This document shows, piece after piece, positions 8,678 to 19,055 of a stretch of DNA of 64,000 bases. The DNA lies in assembly GCA_009829735.1 (NCBI GenBank), contig CM020618.1, positions 33,828,894-33,892,893 of the forward strand, read 5' to 3'. The position numbers and the translations under genes are program-made. The stretch's first letter is position 1. The number at the start of each line of letters is the position of its first letter. The notes under the pieces were generated by a model that saw nothing but the letters and a program-made list of their open reading frames with translations, had not been told where the DNA came from and searched no databases. The stretch comes from Pyropia yezoensis (taxonomy: Eukaryota; Rhodophyta; Bangiophyceae; Bangiales; Bangiaceae).

Positions 8678-11600
8678 TCACAAGCACCCCAGCGACAGGC
8701 GCCCCTGCTTGTGGGCCCTCCCCCCAGCCGGTACATTGCCCACATGCACGAGATCCGCTCCACCCCACCGACCGCTCAAGACTCCCGCCCACCACGCATC
8801 CCACGGAGTGTCAGACTGTGCCACATAGTCCATGTCCCCAACAACGTGGAGGTGTGCCTCTGCGCGCGACAACATGACGTTCATGCGGCGCCTATCCCCG
8901 GTAAAGCGCATCATGCGTGCCCGTGTCCGTCGGTCGTCTCCGGGGATTGAACGGGCGAGTGATAAGAACACACAGTCCACGGAAGCTCCCTGAGAGCCGT
9001 CCACGGTTGACACGTCCACAGTGTACTTGTAGGGCGACTGCTGTGGGTGACGGATGGCCGCACGCACTCGCCGCACAGCCTCGACGAGCAACCGCCGCTG
9101 TGCCGTGTACGGGCTCAGCACGAGTACGCGTAGGTCACCCGTAGGATGGCACGGCCAGCCACGCAGAATGTTCCGCAGCTCGGCTTCCACCACGCGCACC
9201 TCCACCTCATTCGAAACAGCCTTGGTGTTTGGATTGAAGTGCTCTTGTCGATCTTGCGGTGGTAGCTGGGAGGTGCTGGTAATCTCAAGCGGCCTCCGAG
9301 ACGCGCGTGCCAGCCAGTCGGGCCGTAGGGATGCAGCATTGTCCCATGACGCCTTGTTCCCCATCATACCGACGCCAACAGGGATAAAAGGGTAAAGCAG
9401 GCCTCCCACTATTGTCCAAAAGATCGGTCGCATTCAATGCTGGTAAGTGAGGGTGAGGTGAGGGTGGTCTCGTTGGAGGCGCTCAAATACGCTGTCGCCC
9501 ATTGCGAGGAGGTCGCCGGTGTACCGGATCCCACTGCTCGGCGGCAACTGTGCGGGGTCGCCCATAAAAACCACACAGCGCGTCATGCCCGCGGCGTCGT
9601 CGCCCCCCTCCCCGGCAGCCCGGACGACAGCAGACACGGCCGCAGGGATGCTTGTCGAAGCCGCCTCGTCCACGATGATGGCGTGGTAGCCGAGCTTACC
9701 GATGGCGCTCCCCGTTGAGGTGGCGGTTGTAGTCACGACGACGGGAGCACCCCGAGCGACTTGCGAACGCAGTTGCCGCACCGATCTCTTGACGGCCGCA
9801 TTTGCCTCCAAGAGCTCGTCCCCTGCCGCTTGCGCGTCACGGACGCTGGTTGGGGAATTCGAGTCGGAGGCCGCCAATCTCTGGAGCAAGGCCTCATGGG
9901 CCGCCACTGCCGCCTCCTGTCGCCTGACCACGTCGGGGTAGACGCGCGGTAGAAGGTCCTTGACAACAGCGTCAATGTGCGTGGCGGCGATCGGATCGCC
10001 CTTTGGTGGTGCCAGCCCGACTCGCAACAGCACGGGCATCCGGGCCCCCGACACGGGACCAAACGCCTGAGACAGGCATTCCAGGTAACGCCGACCCCAG
10101 TCATGAACTTCCAGTAGCGTGTGTAGAGACAGCAGCGCCGACACAATCTGGTCACATGCGGCATTGGTCCTCGACACCAGCAGGAGCCTCGTCGTGATCG
10201 GTCCCCTGCCGCACCCACCGCCGCGCCGAATCAGCTCTATGGCCACCCCAAGAATGGTCCGCGTCTTGCCCGTGCCTGGTGGACCCGTCACGAGTACACA
10301 GCCGACACGGGGCCCGCCAAAAGCATCTGCGACAGCCCGCACGACTCCCAACTGGGACTCGTCCAGCTCGACCGATACGTCCAGAGGGGGGGGGGCGGCG
10401 GAGGTTGTGCGTTCGGCCACGGCTCTGGCATGACCGGCGACGACGTGCCTGGGACAATGACAGACGACGCTCCCGTCGGAGCCGGAGGCTCAAGGCTTTC
10501 CCGTACGGCACGTGACAAGCGCATCCATTCTCCAAGACCACTGTACTCGCGCCAGTCAGACATGATGCTCATCGACAGGGTCACGACCACAAGCCCGGCC
10601 ATTCTGGTGGCGCAGAATACTAGGTCGGCATCCGTCCGCCGTACGGAAAGCCAGAGCGGCGTCGAGTTTCTGGTGCCAGCGTCACGGCCCTGCAGGGTGG
10701 TGCTCGTCGTCACTGCCTAACGACACACACACACCGCATCAATGGCGGTGCTGTAGGTGCAGCGACTCCCCTTCCCGTCCTTGTTCCCGCCGTCATCGGT
10801 GTCTGGGACGGGGACCCAGATATTGCAGAGATCGCCTGGGGAGGCATTCGCCGCATACGTAAGTTGCCGTAAGCGACGGTCATTGTCATCGCCATCATCG
10901 TCGGTTAAGTCATCCGCTCGTGTCTGGGGGGGGTGCTCTTCGACAAGGATGAGCTTGTCCACCGTCTCTGCTTGTTCGGCCTCGGTGTGGGTAGCCGCCA
11001 CCACGAGCGAGCTGCCATAGTGAGCTCGCAGTTGCGCCGTGGGTGCGTGGACCGAGACAGGGTGGTCGGGGCGACGACGATCACTGCCATTCTCCCGGTA
11101 CACCTCGTCGGCGACTGTGGAGACTGTCAAATTGGCCTTGGCGGTCACCAGCCGCAGTACGCGGCACCGCCACTCGGCCGCCGATCCGGTCGCGACATCC
11201 CTGTCCTCCCCGTCATCCAGGTGAATGACAGAGGCCGGTATCCACGGTGACGTGGAGTTTACCAGGGCGCAGACGTCCATCGCTCTGCGCTGTGCCAAGA
11301 GCCCAGGTAGTTCCGGGAGGTCACCGACGTCTGTCAATTCTTGTGGTGTACAGGAACCTCCTCCTCCGACTGCTCCCAGGGGCTGCACATCAGCCACTGG
11401 GACGGTACCACCCCGCACTGGGTGCGCCGTGGGACCTTGTGCAGCGTCAAGACCGCGTACATGGACGGTTGCCACCGACGATGACTCTTGAGGTAGAGCC
11501 ACAAGCCCCTCTTCCTCGTCGTCATCGATAATCTCGATGGGGTCTTCCATTGTACCTGACCCGCTTGTGCGCTCACGTACAGGCTCGCACGCGTGCTCAT

Positions 11601-13884
11601 GTACATGCCGTGCGGCGGCGGTGCCGCTCCTGTCGCGATGACGAGCTCCAGGCCCCCCCTCGACGGTGCCGATAATCTCATCGACAGCGGAGCTCAATTC
11701 TCGCAAGTCCCGGCTGATCTTGCTGTAAAACAGGGTGCGCTGCACGTTGGTCAGCACATTCAACAGCGCCGCGCCACCGGCCAGTAGCTGCCCATGGTCG
11801 TGCGTCTGTAGCAGGCGGCTGGTAGTGATGGCCATCGTTGTTCTTGACACTGACAACGTGTTTGGTGCTTCACGACGGCCGCGTCGCCCGACCGCTGTCC
11901 AGTACAGCTCGGCGGCGGTTGCGACTTCCCGGGCCACGCTACCGGGGTCACCAATGGCTAGGCACCACACCCACGGCAGGGACTCGAACCAGGCGTCTGC
12001 CACAGGCCTCTTGAACGCCCTGAAGTCGGGCCGTTCCCATGCTTCGGACGCCAGGAAGCGAACGCAGCTCAGTACCAGGCGCCGCAGGTTCCCGATGACC
12101 GACGCCGGGGTCCGTGCTGGTACTCTACCACGACCTTCGTCGAGTAAGCGTGCCAGGATTGCAGCCAAGCGGGCTCGCGCGTCACGGCTACCAGCGGAGG
12201 GCAAGATGGCCGCGTCTCCCATGGGCAGGGCGGCCACGAATGCGTCACAGGACCGAACGAACGCCGTACAGACTGCAAGCGATTGCAGGGGCGTAGGCTC
12301 CTCGAGTGGTACGTCACGAGCGGCCGCAACGTGTACCAGGCGGAGGGCAGCGTCCAGGGCCAAGGCAATTATGAGGACGTCTTGATCACCTTGTACTGTG
12401 GCCTTATCAGCAGCCGACATCCTGACAACGCTCTTACACAGTGGAAGGAGAACGTCTGGGGACCACGACCGTCGCTCGTCATCCGCCTTGTTCGAATTCT
12501 CCTGCACTATGTCCATGTCAATCGAAGAAGACGCTTCTGCGTCGCACCACCGCGTCAGCAGGCACAACAGGCGCCATGTGTCCTTCCGCAAGGACTTGTC
12601 CGCTGACAACAGTAGACCGAGCCCGGTGCAGGTAAGCGTATACAAAGCGGTCAACAAGCGTGTAGCGGCTTCGTCGTTCCCCTCGGGGGAGGGGTTGCAG
12701 AGAGCGGCATTAACAACCACAGTAACACCACGGAGAAGCTCGAAAACGTACGCAGTGACAGCTGCGCTCCACGAGCCAAGCCCGGGGATCTCCGTGTGGG
12801 TAACAGTCAGCGCACACGCGAGGACCCCAGGTAAGGACAGCATCATGTGCATGGACGGAAGCATGGCAAGTGCTCGGGCGGCCGAGCCACGGGCGGCTTG
12901 TTCCTGTGCGCCGAGCATGGATGTCGACATGGCCTGGCCTACCTCACGCCAAACGTCCGTGCACAACCCGTTGCGAGAATGTGGTAGACGAGAATCGCCG
13001 ACGGAGTCGCCCGTCCGTGCCACAATGAGGTCGGTCACTCTCGACGCGTCCTCGGCCAAAAACGCAGCCAGAGCGTCTGTCGCCGCGGATGACCAACAGC
13101 CCCAGTACCATGTCAACGACAGAAGCCGCAGGAGATCCCCCGCTCGTACGTAGTCCTTAACAAGCGCCCCGTTCCTCAAGCCGGACAGGAGCAAGAGACA
13201 TACGGCCTCCACTACAGACTCGCCCACAATACAGGGCGCGGTCGGTAGGGGCTGCCGCTCCTGGTCGCCTGCACCGCTCGCACGGGGCAGCAGGGGGAGT
13301 CCGGGCTGCTGGTCCACGCGCTGTCCCCGGGTCCCGGTCAGTAGCCCGCTCTTGGTGGCGGTGGTGGTGGCGGCACAGACAGTCAACACCGACAGCTGGG
13401 CCCCTGTCGCCCAGGAGTCCGGGTGGGTGACAGGTAGGACCATGGCAGACAGCAGCGAGGCCACAACATTGGCCGGCAGGGTCAGGGCGGATGCACCCCC
13501 GTCGCTGTGCAGAGCCGTGCACAGGGCACGCGAAAAAATGTTCATCACATCTGGCCGATCCGCAGCCGGCCACACAAGTGCGCGCAGCTTGAGAACCGTC
13601 GCCGACGCCACGACGGGGTCGACCGGGATGTCCTTGCATGGCGCGATAAGGCGCAAGGCCACCGCTGTCGCCCGCTCAACGGCTACCAACAGCGACGCCG
13701 CGGGGGGGCTTGGCCCCCCTAAAAAAAATGTCGTGCAAGTATCAGCAACGAGCGAGTCCAGCTGCTGTGCGTCGGCGTCGCGGGTGCCCGGAACGCCCCC
13801 AGCCCCCACAAGTGAAGGGGTAGAGGTGGTACGCCGGACACTTTCCCGAGAGCCCTCGTGCTCCTTGTCGCCTTGGAACTCCAT
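8678..13884 (-). pseudogene. SEN1/senataxin-like SF1 helicase, broken frame
   Basis: The locus reads from ATG 13884 downward through a ~1050-residue helical N-terminal region, which I take as SEN1-N-like by position and composition, including an acidic patch (IEIIDDDEEEG). It meets TAG at 10717-10719, continues in the same frame through DLVFCATRMAGLVVVTLS, changes frame near a poly-C/G run (about 10386-10395), then carries a complete SF1B core. The core has Walker A GPPGTGKT (about 10263-10286), DEAA (about 9659-9670), GDPAQLPP, a TGA at 9434-9436 inside what should be QHRMRP, then STVDGSQG (motif V) and RRRMNVMLSRA (motif VI). Every helicase motif is otherwise conserved. SEN1 proteins unwind RNA:DNA hybrids and terminate transcription. 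The breaks suggest a pseudogene, but sequence error at the homopolymer is possible. An intron at the TAG would be only 18 nt, so I reject it. The family could also be a ZNFX1/NFX1-type relative. Confidence 0.7.
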
Positions 13885-14001
13885 TGAAGATCCAGGTGTG
13901 CAGGTACCCGGCGCAGCGGGTAACACGGACCGCGACGTACAGACGACCGACGACCAGGCGCACAGGGGCACACGCGCCCACCGAAAAAGGGCAACAGAAG
14001 T

Positions 14002-14765
14002 GTGCGGGGGAAAGGAGGGGGCAAGCGCGGTAGGCGCGTGGGAAGGGGCAGACGAGAGGCAACCGGGCTACGCACAGGGCGTCACCGGCGAAACGCCCGC
14101 GCGCTCGTCCGCCCCTCCCCACACACACACCGCCCATTACCCACCTTCCCACCCTCCCCCACCACCTCCTCTCCCGCCCCCCCACCCCCCCCCCACTCTT
14201 CTTACCTTGGCCGGGATGTGGCAACAGGGGGCGGGCGCGTGCACGACCAAGGCGGGTGGCGGGCTTTATCGGCCGGGGAAAGGGTGGGGGACGGGGTAGG
14301 GAAGAGAGGCAAAAAAGCCCGGTGGGGGAGGGGGGGAAGGGTGGGCAAGCGCGGTGGGCGGGTGGGAATGGGCAGACGAGGGGCAACCAAGCTACGCGCA
14401 GGGCGTCACCGGAGAAACGCCCGCGCGCTCGTCCGCCCCTCCCCACACACACACCGCCCTATACCCACCTTCCCACCCTCCCCCACCACCTCCTCACCCG
14501 CCCCCCCCCCGCCCCCCCCCACTCTTCTTACCTTGGCCGGGATGTGGCAACAGGGGGCGGGCGCGTGCACGACCAAGGCGGGTGGCGGGCTTTATCGGCC
14601 GGGGAAAGGGTGGGGGACAGGGTGGGGAAAAGAGGCAAAGAAGCCCGGTGGGGGGGGGGGAAGGGTGGGCAAGCGGGAAAGGGCGCGTCGACTCGATGGG
14701 GGGGAGGGGGCGGGAGGGGGGGGGGCGGGCGTCACACGCATGCGCGCACGCGCGTCACAGCACTC
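14002..14765 (+). repeat. Dispersed GC-rich repeat, two tandem copies (A)
   Basis: Two tandem copies lie here with a 326-bp period (CTTACCTTGGCCGGGATGTG at 14201 and 14527). The second ends with GCGTCACACGCATGCGCGCA and CACTC, exactly where the N gap starts. Its last ~425 bp are nearly identical to 21960-22385. Confidence 0.85.
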
Positions 14766-15265
14766 NNNNNNNNNNNNNNNNNNNNNNNNNNNNNNNNNNN
14801 NNNNNNNNNNNNNNNNNNNNNNNNNNNNNNNNNNNNNNNNNNNNNNNNNNNNNNNNNNNNNNNNNNNNNNNNNNNNNNNNNNNNNNNNNNNNNNNNNNNN
14901 NNNNNNNNNNNNNNNNNNNNNNNNNNNNNNNNNNNNNNNNNNNNNNNNNNNNNNNNNNNNNNNNNNNNNNNNNNNNNNNNNNNNNNNNNNNNNNNNNNNN
15001 NNNNNNNNNNNNNNNNNNNNNNNNNNNNNNNNNNNNNNNNNNNNNNNNNNNNNNNNNNNNNNNNNNNNNNNNNNNNNNNNNNNNNNNNNNNNNNNNNNNN
15101 NNNNNNNNNNNNNNNNNNNNNNNNNNNNNNNNNNNNNNNNNNNNNNNNNNNNNNNNNNNNNNNNNNNNNNNNNNNNNNNNNNNNNNNNNNNNNNNNNNNN
15201 NNNNNNNNNNNNNNNNNNNNNNNNNNNNNNNNNNNNNNNNNNNNNNNNNNNNNNNNNNNNNNNNN
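14766..15265. other. Assembly gap, 500 N
   Basis: Exactly 500 unknown bases, a placeholder size. The left edge is the end of the dispersed repeat and the right edge is inside a retroelement protease. Any gag or left LTR of the plus-strand element would be missing here. Confidence 0.99.
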
Positions 15266-15476
15266 AGGTCCAAAGCTGACCATATGATTGACATCAATGG
15301 TGGGGTACTTCCCATCGTTGGTGCCGTGACCCTACCAACTAGGTTGGGGACCCATGGAGGTCGACGTGACCTATGGCGTAGTTGAGAATATATCGGTACC
15401 CCTGCTTCTGGGTACCCCTTATGTTGTTACACAAGTGCCTTTGGATTTTGTGGCCCTGAGTACTGGGTCAAGTTGA
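15266..15476 (+). pseudogene. Retropepsin remnant of the chromovirus
   Basis: From the gap edge one frame reads IDINGGVLPIVGAVTLPTRL. A second frame from ATG 15354 reads EVDVTYGVVENISVPLLLGT, typical of the C-terminal half of a retropepsin (VPLLLGTPY). The two need a frame change near 15352. The active-site D[ST]G lies in the gap. The second frame stops at 15474-15476. Confidence 0.6.
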
Positions 15477-15967
15477 TGAATGGGGAGACTATCCCCATCC
15501 TTGGTAAGGGGAAAGTCTGTGGCTCCTGTGACAGTCTCACAGTCGAAGCCTGTTTGCTCTGTGAGGGAAGGGTTTTTACTGCTACCCTGCGTTTAGCCCG
15601 CAAAGTCACGTTGTCCCCCAACTCGGTGGCGCACGTTGATGTTGTAACTGATTTTACGGGGAACGGGTTGGTGCACCTCTACCCCCGTCTTGCTCGCAAG
15701 CACCAAGTGCATGTTGCCCTTGGCACGATGGACTCCAAAGCCGGAGTCCCGTGGAGGATCCAGGTGATGAACCTGAGCCCGACGCCCAAGTACTTCAAGT
15801 CGGGAGCCAAGTTCGGCTATATCGACCAACACGAGGGACCGGTAGTAGCGGTCACCCTCAACGCGGGCGCCAGTAGCGACCCGAAGTCCGGAAAGGAGAA
15901 GCATCAAACCAAGTCGGCCGCCTCTCCTCGACCCCATGTGAACATGGAGGGTGTCCCCCCAGGTTGA
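15473..15967 (+). CDS. Chromovirus pol linker between protease and RT
   Basis: A 164-codon open frame with ordinary composition (SPNSVAHVDVV, GLVHLYPRLARK, VPWRIQVMNLSPTPKYFKSG) represents the protease-RT linker usual in Ty3/gypsy Pol. It ends at TGA 15965-15967, immediately after a C-run, while the RT frame opens in another phase at 15964. The join therefore needs a frame change at about 15955. I treat it as part of one Pol, not an independent gene. Confidence 0.6.
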   Translation: MMNGETIPILGKGKVCGSCDSLTVEACLLCEGRVFTATLRLARKVTLSPNSVAHVDVVTDFTGNGLVHLYPRLARKHQVHVALGTMDSKAGVPWRIQVMNLSPTPKYFKSGAKFGYIDQHEGPVVAVTLNAGASSDPKSGKEKHQTKSAASPRPHVNMEGVPPG

Positions 15968-17877
15968 GGGTTCAAGTTGAACGCCTCTTGGACCAATATC
16001 ACAAGTTGTGGGATGGTCAATTGGGACTCATGAGAGCTACCCAACACCGGATCGAGTTGAAGCCCGGTGCACCCCCTATACGCCAACAACCGTATAGGGG
16101 AGGACCTTGTTCAAGGGCCCTCGTTAAGGAGCAAGTTGCTCGCATGGAGGCCCTCGATGTGATCGAGGCCAGCAACGCCGAGTGGGCGAGTCCGGTGGTT
16201 ATCGTCCCCAAAGTTGATGGGACCCCCCGGTTTTGTATCGACTACGGTAAGCTCAACGAGAGCACGGTGAAGGACAGTTATCCCCTACCTAGGATGGATG
16301 ACTGTCTGGACTCTCTGGGGGAGGCAAACGTGTTCTCTACCCTGGACTGTAACGCGGGGTACTGGCAAATTCCCATTGCCCCGGAGGACAGGCATAAAAC
16401 TACCTTTACCTGTCACTGTGGTACCTACCAGTGCAAGCGCCTACCGTTTGGTCTGTGTAACGCGCCGGCAACTTTCCAGCGCGCTATGGACATGATTCTG
16501 GCCGGAGTACGGTGGCAGATCTGTCTTGTGTACCTAGACGATATCATTGTGTTCTCCCGAAGTCCGGAGGAACACATTGGCCATCTTGGCCAGGTGTTCA
16601 AGCTACTTGCTGACGCCGGTGTGTCACTGAAGGCTAGTAAGTGCCACCTCTTTACTCAAGAGGTGGAGTACTTGGGACATGTTGTCCATCCGGGGCGTCT
16701 CAGTGTTAACGAGAAGAACTTGAGGGCCATTCGTAAGGCTCAGTACCCCCGGACCCAGACCCAGATGAGGAGCTTCCTCGGGATGTGTAACGTGTACCGA
16801 CGTTTCACCAAGGGCTTCGCCAAGGTGGCGAAGCCGTTGAATGAGCTAGTGAGCTCAACGCTACCGAAGAACCTGCCTCCCCCAAGTCGGGTGGAGCAGG
16901 AATCCTTTGAGACTCTTCGGGACCTTCTGCTGAAGCCCCCCATCTTGGCTATTCCCAGGTTGGGAGGCCACTACATCCTGGATGTGGACGCTAGCTACGA
17001 CCAACTTGGTTGTGTGTTGCTTCAGCAGCAGCCGGACAAGGAGTACTTGCCGGTGGGATACTTTAGTAAGGGGCTGAACTCGGCCGAGAAGAACTACGGA
17101 GTCACCGAGTTGGAAGGACTCGCAGTGGTGTGGGCGGTGACGTCACTTCGTCACTACCTGGAGGGTGAGAAGTTGCTCATCCGCTGTGACCACCGCGCGT
17201 TGCAGTTCATCTTTAAGACGGACTGTACGAACACTCGTCTCAACCGGTGGAGGGTGCGACTGGCACCCTTCAACTTTGACATTGAGTACCGACCTGGCAG
17301 GCAACATGCCCTTGCCGACGGCCTCTCTCGGGTACCTACCGAGGGGCTGGACACTAACCCAGTCGATGAGGACATCCCCATCGTGGGGGTAGTCACGCGC
17401 TCGGGTCAGGCGTTGAACCCCGAGGCGCCAGGGAACAAGAAGTACTTGCCCCTGTCCCTGGACGAGGTGGTGAAGGCCCAGGCCGAGGATCCCTTCTGCA
17501 AGTCGCAGAGGGATATACTGGATACGGTGGTTGAGACGCGCTTCTTTCTGGGAGACGATGGCCTCCTCATGAGGAGGGGGGTATTCCAGGGGACCGAACA
17601 ACTTGTCGTCCCCGCATCCCTCAAGGACAGTATCCTTGAGAGGGAGCACAACGCTCCCACGGGTGGACACCTGGGGTCTAGTAAACTGTACCAGACCCTG
17701 AGGACCAGGTACTACTGGCCGTTCATGGTGGTGGATATCTACAGTTGGGTGGCTGCCTGCACAAGTTGTGCACAGAATCGTCTGATGGAACGGCGGCCTA
17801 GTACGGCTATGCTATTTTCCCGGCCAAGGAGCCCTTCGCCGCGTTGGCGATGGACATCCTTGGGCCACTGCCCGTGA
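15964..17877 (+). CDS. Chromovirus reverse transcriptase, RNase H and integrase zinc-binding domain
   Basis: The 637-residue frame starts with the RT entry sequence (TQHRIELKPGAPP, IRQQPYRGG), then SPVVIVPKVDGTPRFCIDYG, FSTLDCNAGYWQI, FTCHCGTYQCKRLPFGLCNAP and the catalytic YLDDIIVF box (about residues 190-200). RNase H follows with LDVDASYDQLGCVLLQ and the LADGLSR end signature. The HHCC zinc-binding domain of integrase comes next (EREHNAPTGGHLG ... ACTSCAQN, near residues 555-610). The last ~25 residues run out of frame into the integrase core, whose true frame opens at about 17815. RT and RNase H catalytic residues are intact. Confidence 0.93.
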   Translation: MRVQVERLLDQYHKLWDGQLGLMRATQHRIELKPGAPPIRQQPYRGGPCSRALVKEQVARMEALDVIEASNAEWASPVVIVPKVDGTPRFCIDYGKLNESTVKDSYPLPRMDDCLDSLGEANVFSTLDCNAGYWQIPIAPEDRHKTTFTCHCGTYQCKRLPFGLCNAPATFQRAMDMILAGVRWQICLVYLDDIIVFSRSPEEHIGHLGQVFKLLADAGVSLKASKCHLFTQEVEYLGHVVHPGRLSVNEKNLRAIRKAQYPRTQTQMRSFLGMCNVYRRFTKGFAKVAKPLNELVSSTLPKNLPPPSRVEQESFETLRDLLLKPPILAIPRLGGHYILDVDASYDQLGCVLLQQQPDKEYLPVGYFSKGLNSAEKNYGVTELEGLAVVWAVTSLRHYLEGEKLLIRCDHRALQFIFKTDCTNTRLNRWRVRLAPFNFDIEYRPGRQHALADGLSRVPTEGLDTNPVDEDIPIVGVVTRSGQALNPEAPGNKKYLPLSLDEVVKAQAEDPFCKSQRDILDTVVETRFFLGDDGLLMRRGVFQGTEQLVVPASLKDSILEREHNAPTGGHLGSSKLYQTLRTRYYWPFMVVDIYSWVAACTSCAQNRLMERRPSTAMLFSRPRSPSPRWRWTSLGHCP

Positions 17878-18944
17878 CCGAGGAGGGCAACCAGTACCTC
17901 CTGGTCATCTGTGACCGCTTCACGAAACTTACGCGAGCGATCCCACTGGCAGAGATCACGGCCATGTCGGTCGTGTCAGCCTTCCTAGATCACTGGGTTG
18001 CCGCGTATGGCATCCCAGATAGTACACTATCGGACAATGGACCGCAATTTGCGTCTGTACTGTTTCAGGGAGTGCTGGATATGTTGGGGGTTAAGGCAAA
18101 CTATGCCACCCCCTACCACCCACAAACTAATGGGCAGGTGGAGCGCTTCAACAAAACTATTGTTAGGCAGCTACGCCACTATGTGAGTGAGCACGTAAAG
18201 ACGTGGGACCAATACATTTCTATCCTTACTACTGCCTACAATTCGCAGGTTCACTCATCTACAGGGGAAGTACCCCTCGCTTTTGTGACCCCCCGTCGCG
18301 TGCGGTCAATTGCCGTACGGCGGTCGCTCCCAACTAGGGAGGATGGTGGCAGTACGCCTACTCCTACTGAGAGTAAGGCGGAGTTCGCCGCTAGGCTTGA
18401 AAACCTCATCCCTAAAGTCAGGGCTGAGATGGACAAAGCACAAAAGCGCTACAAGCGTACCTTTGACAAAAAGGTGCGCAATGCTAAACATGTCCCCGAG
18501 CAGGGTGACTGGGTGCTGGTACACTCGCACACTCCAACTGGGGGTAAGCTGGTATTCCAGACGAAGGGACCGTACCAGGTCCTTCGTACTGATGGGCGGC
18601 GCTTCACCATCGAAAGTGACGATGGGGTCCGCACAGTGAACGGACAGGACGTGGTCAAAGTTGCACCACCGCCTGCAGAAGACCCAGCTTGGGCGCGTGC
18701 GTTGGAATCGTGGCGCCTCCCCTCACTGCCTGCGGCCAAACAGGGCCCACAGGAGTACGTGTTCGATAAGTTCATCGACCACGGATGGGATGAAGACACT
18801 GACCGCCTCATGTTGAGGGTGCGTTGGTTTGGCTACAAAGCCAAGGACGATACATGGGAGTATGTGGAGGACCTTCCTGCTGAGAAGGTCCGGGCGTACT
18901 GTGCCCGGAATGAGATAGACCCTAACAGCCCTCCCTCAACGTGA
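17844..18944 (+). CDS. Chromovirus integrase core with GPY module and chromodomain
   Basis: The 366-residue frame holds the integrase D,D,E core: MDILGPLP (first Asp), TLSDNGPQF (second Asp) and HPQTNGQVERFNKTI (Glu). A GPY-type module follows (QGDWVLVHS ... KGPYQVLRTDGRRF). A C-terminal chromodomain spans about residues 310-355 (EYVFDKFIDHGW, MLRVRWFGYKAKDDTWE, AEKVRAYC). Such chromodomains target insertion to particular chromatin. The frame is open upstream of the nominal ATG to about 17815 (FPAKEPFAAL), so the true continuity is with the RT frame. It ends at TGA 18942-18944. Confidence 0.93.
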   Translation: MAMDILGPLPVTEEGNQYLLVICDRFTKLTRAIPLAEITAMSVVSAFLDHWVAAYGIPDSTLSDNGPQFASVLFQGVLDMLGVKANYATPYHPQTNGQVERFNKTIVRQLRHYVSEHVKTWDQYISILTTAYNSQVHSSTGEVPLAFVTPRRVRSIAVRRSLPTREDGGSTPTPTESKAEFAARLENLIPKVRAEMDKAQKRYKRTFDKKVRNAKHVPEQGDWVLVHSHTPTGGKLVFQTKGPYQVLRTDGRRFTIESDDGVRTVNGQDVVKVAPPPAEDPAWARALESWRLPSLPAAKQGPQEYVFDKFIDHGWDEDTDRLMLRVRWFGYKAKDDTWEYVEDLPAEKVRAYCARNEIDPNSPPST

Positions 18945-19055
18945 GGGAAGGCCGAGCAGCAGTGCCACGAGAGTGCTTCAAGTCGAAGTGGTACGCAGAG
19001 TGGCTTTTAACTACAGCCCTAACCCTCACACTCTCACAACAAAGGCAGCTGCCAA

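Larger units (their letters stand above)
15266..18944 (+). mobile_element. Ty3/gypsy chromovirus, pol region, 5' end in gap
   Basis: The domain order protease - linker - reverse transcriptase - RNase H - integrase - GPY module - chromodomain identifies a chromovirus. Frame breaks occur near 15352 (inside the protease), near 15955 (C-run before RT) and near 17810 (between the RT/RNase H frame and the integrase frame). The element is degenerate or carries base-call errors. No gag or left LTR is visible because of the gap. No convincing LTR pair is found, unless the near-identical repeat copies ending at 14765 and 22385 play that part. Base composition is less GC-extreme than the flanks. Confidence 0.9.

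Noticed and set aside
10717..10734. An 18-nt GTGTGT...TAG intron removing the TAG in the SEN1-like gene
   Set aside because: It is far too short for a spliceosomal intron; the other introns here are about 250-280 nt.
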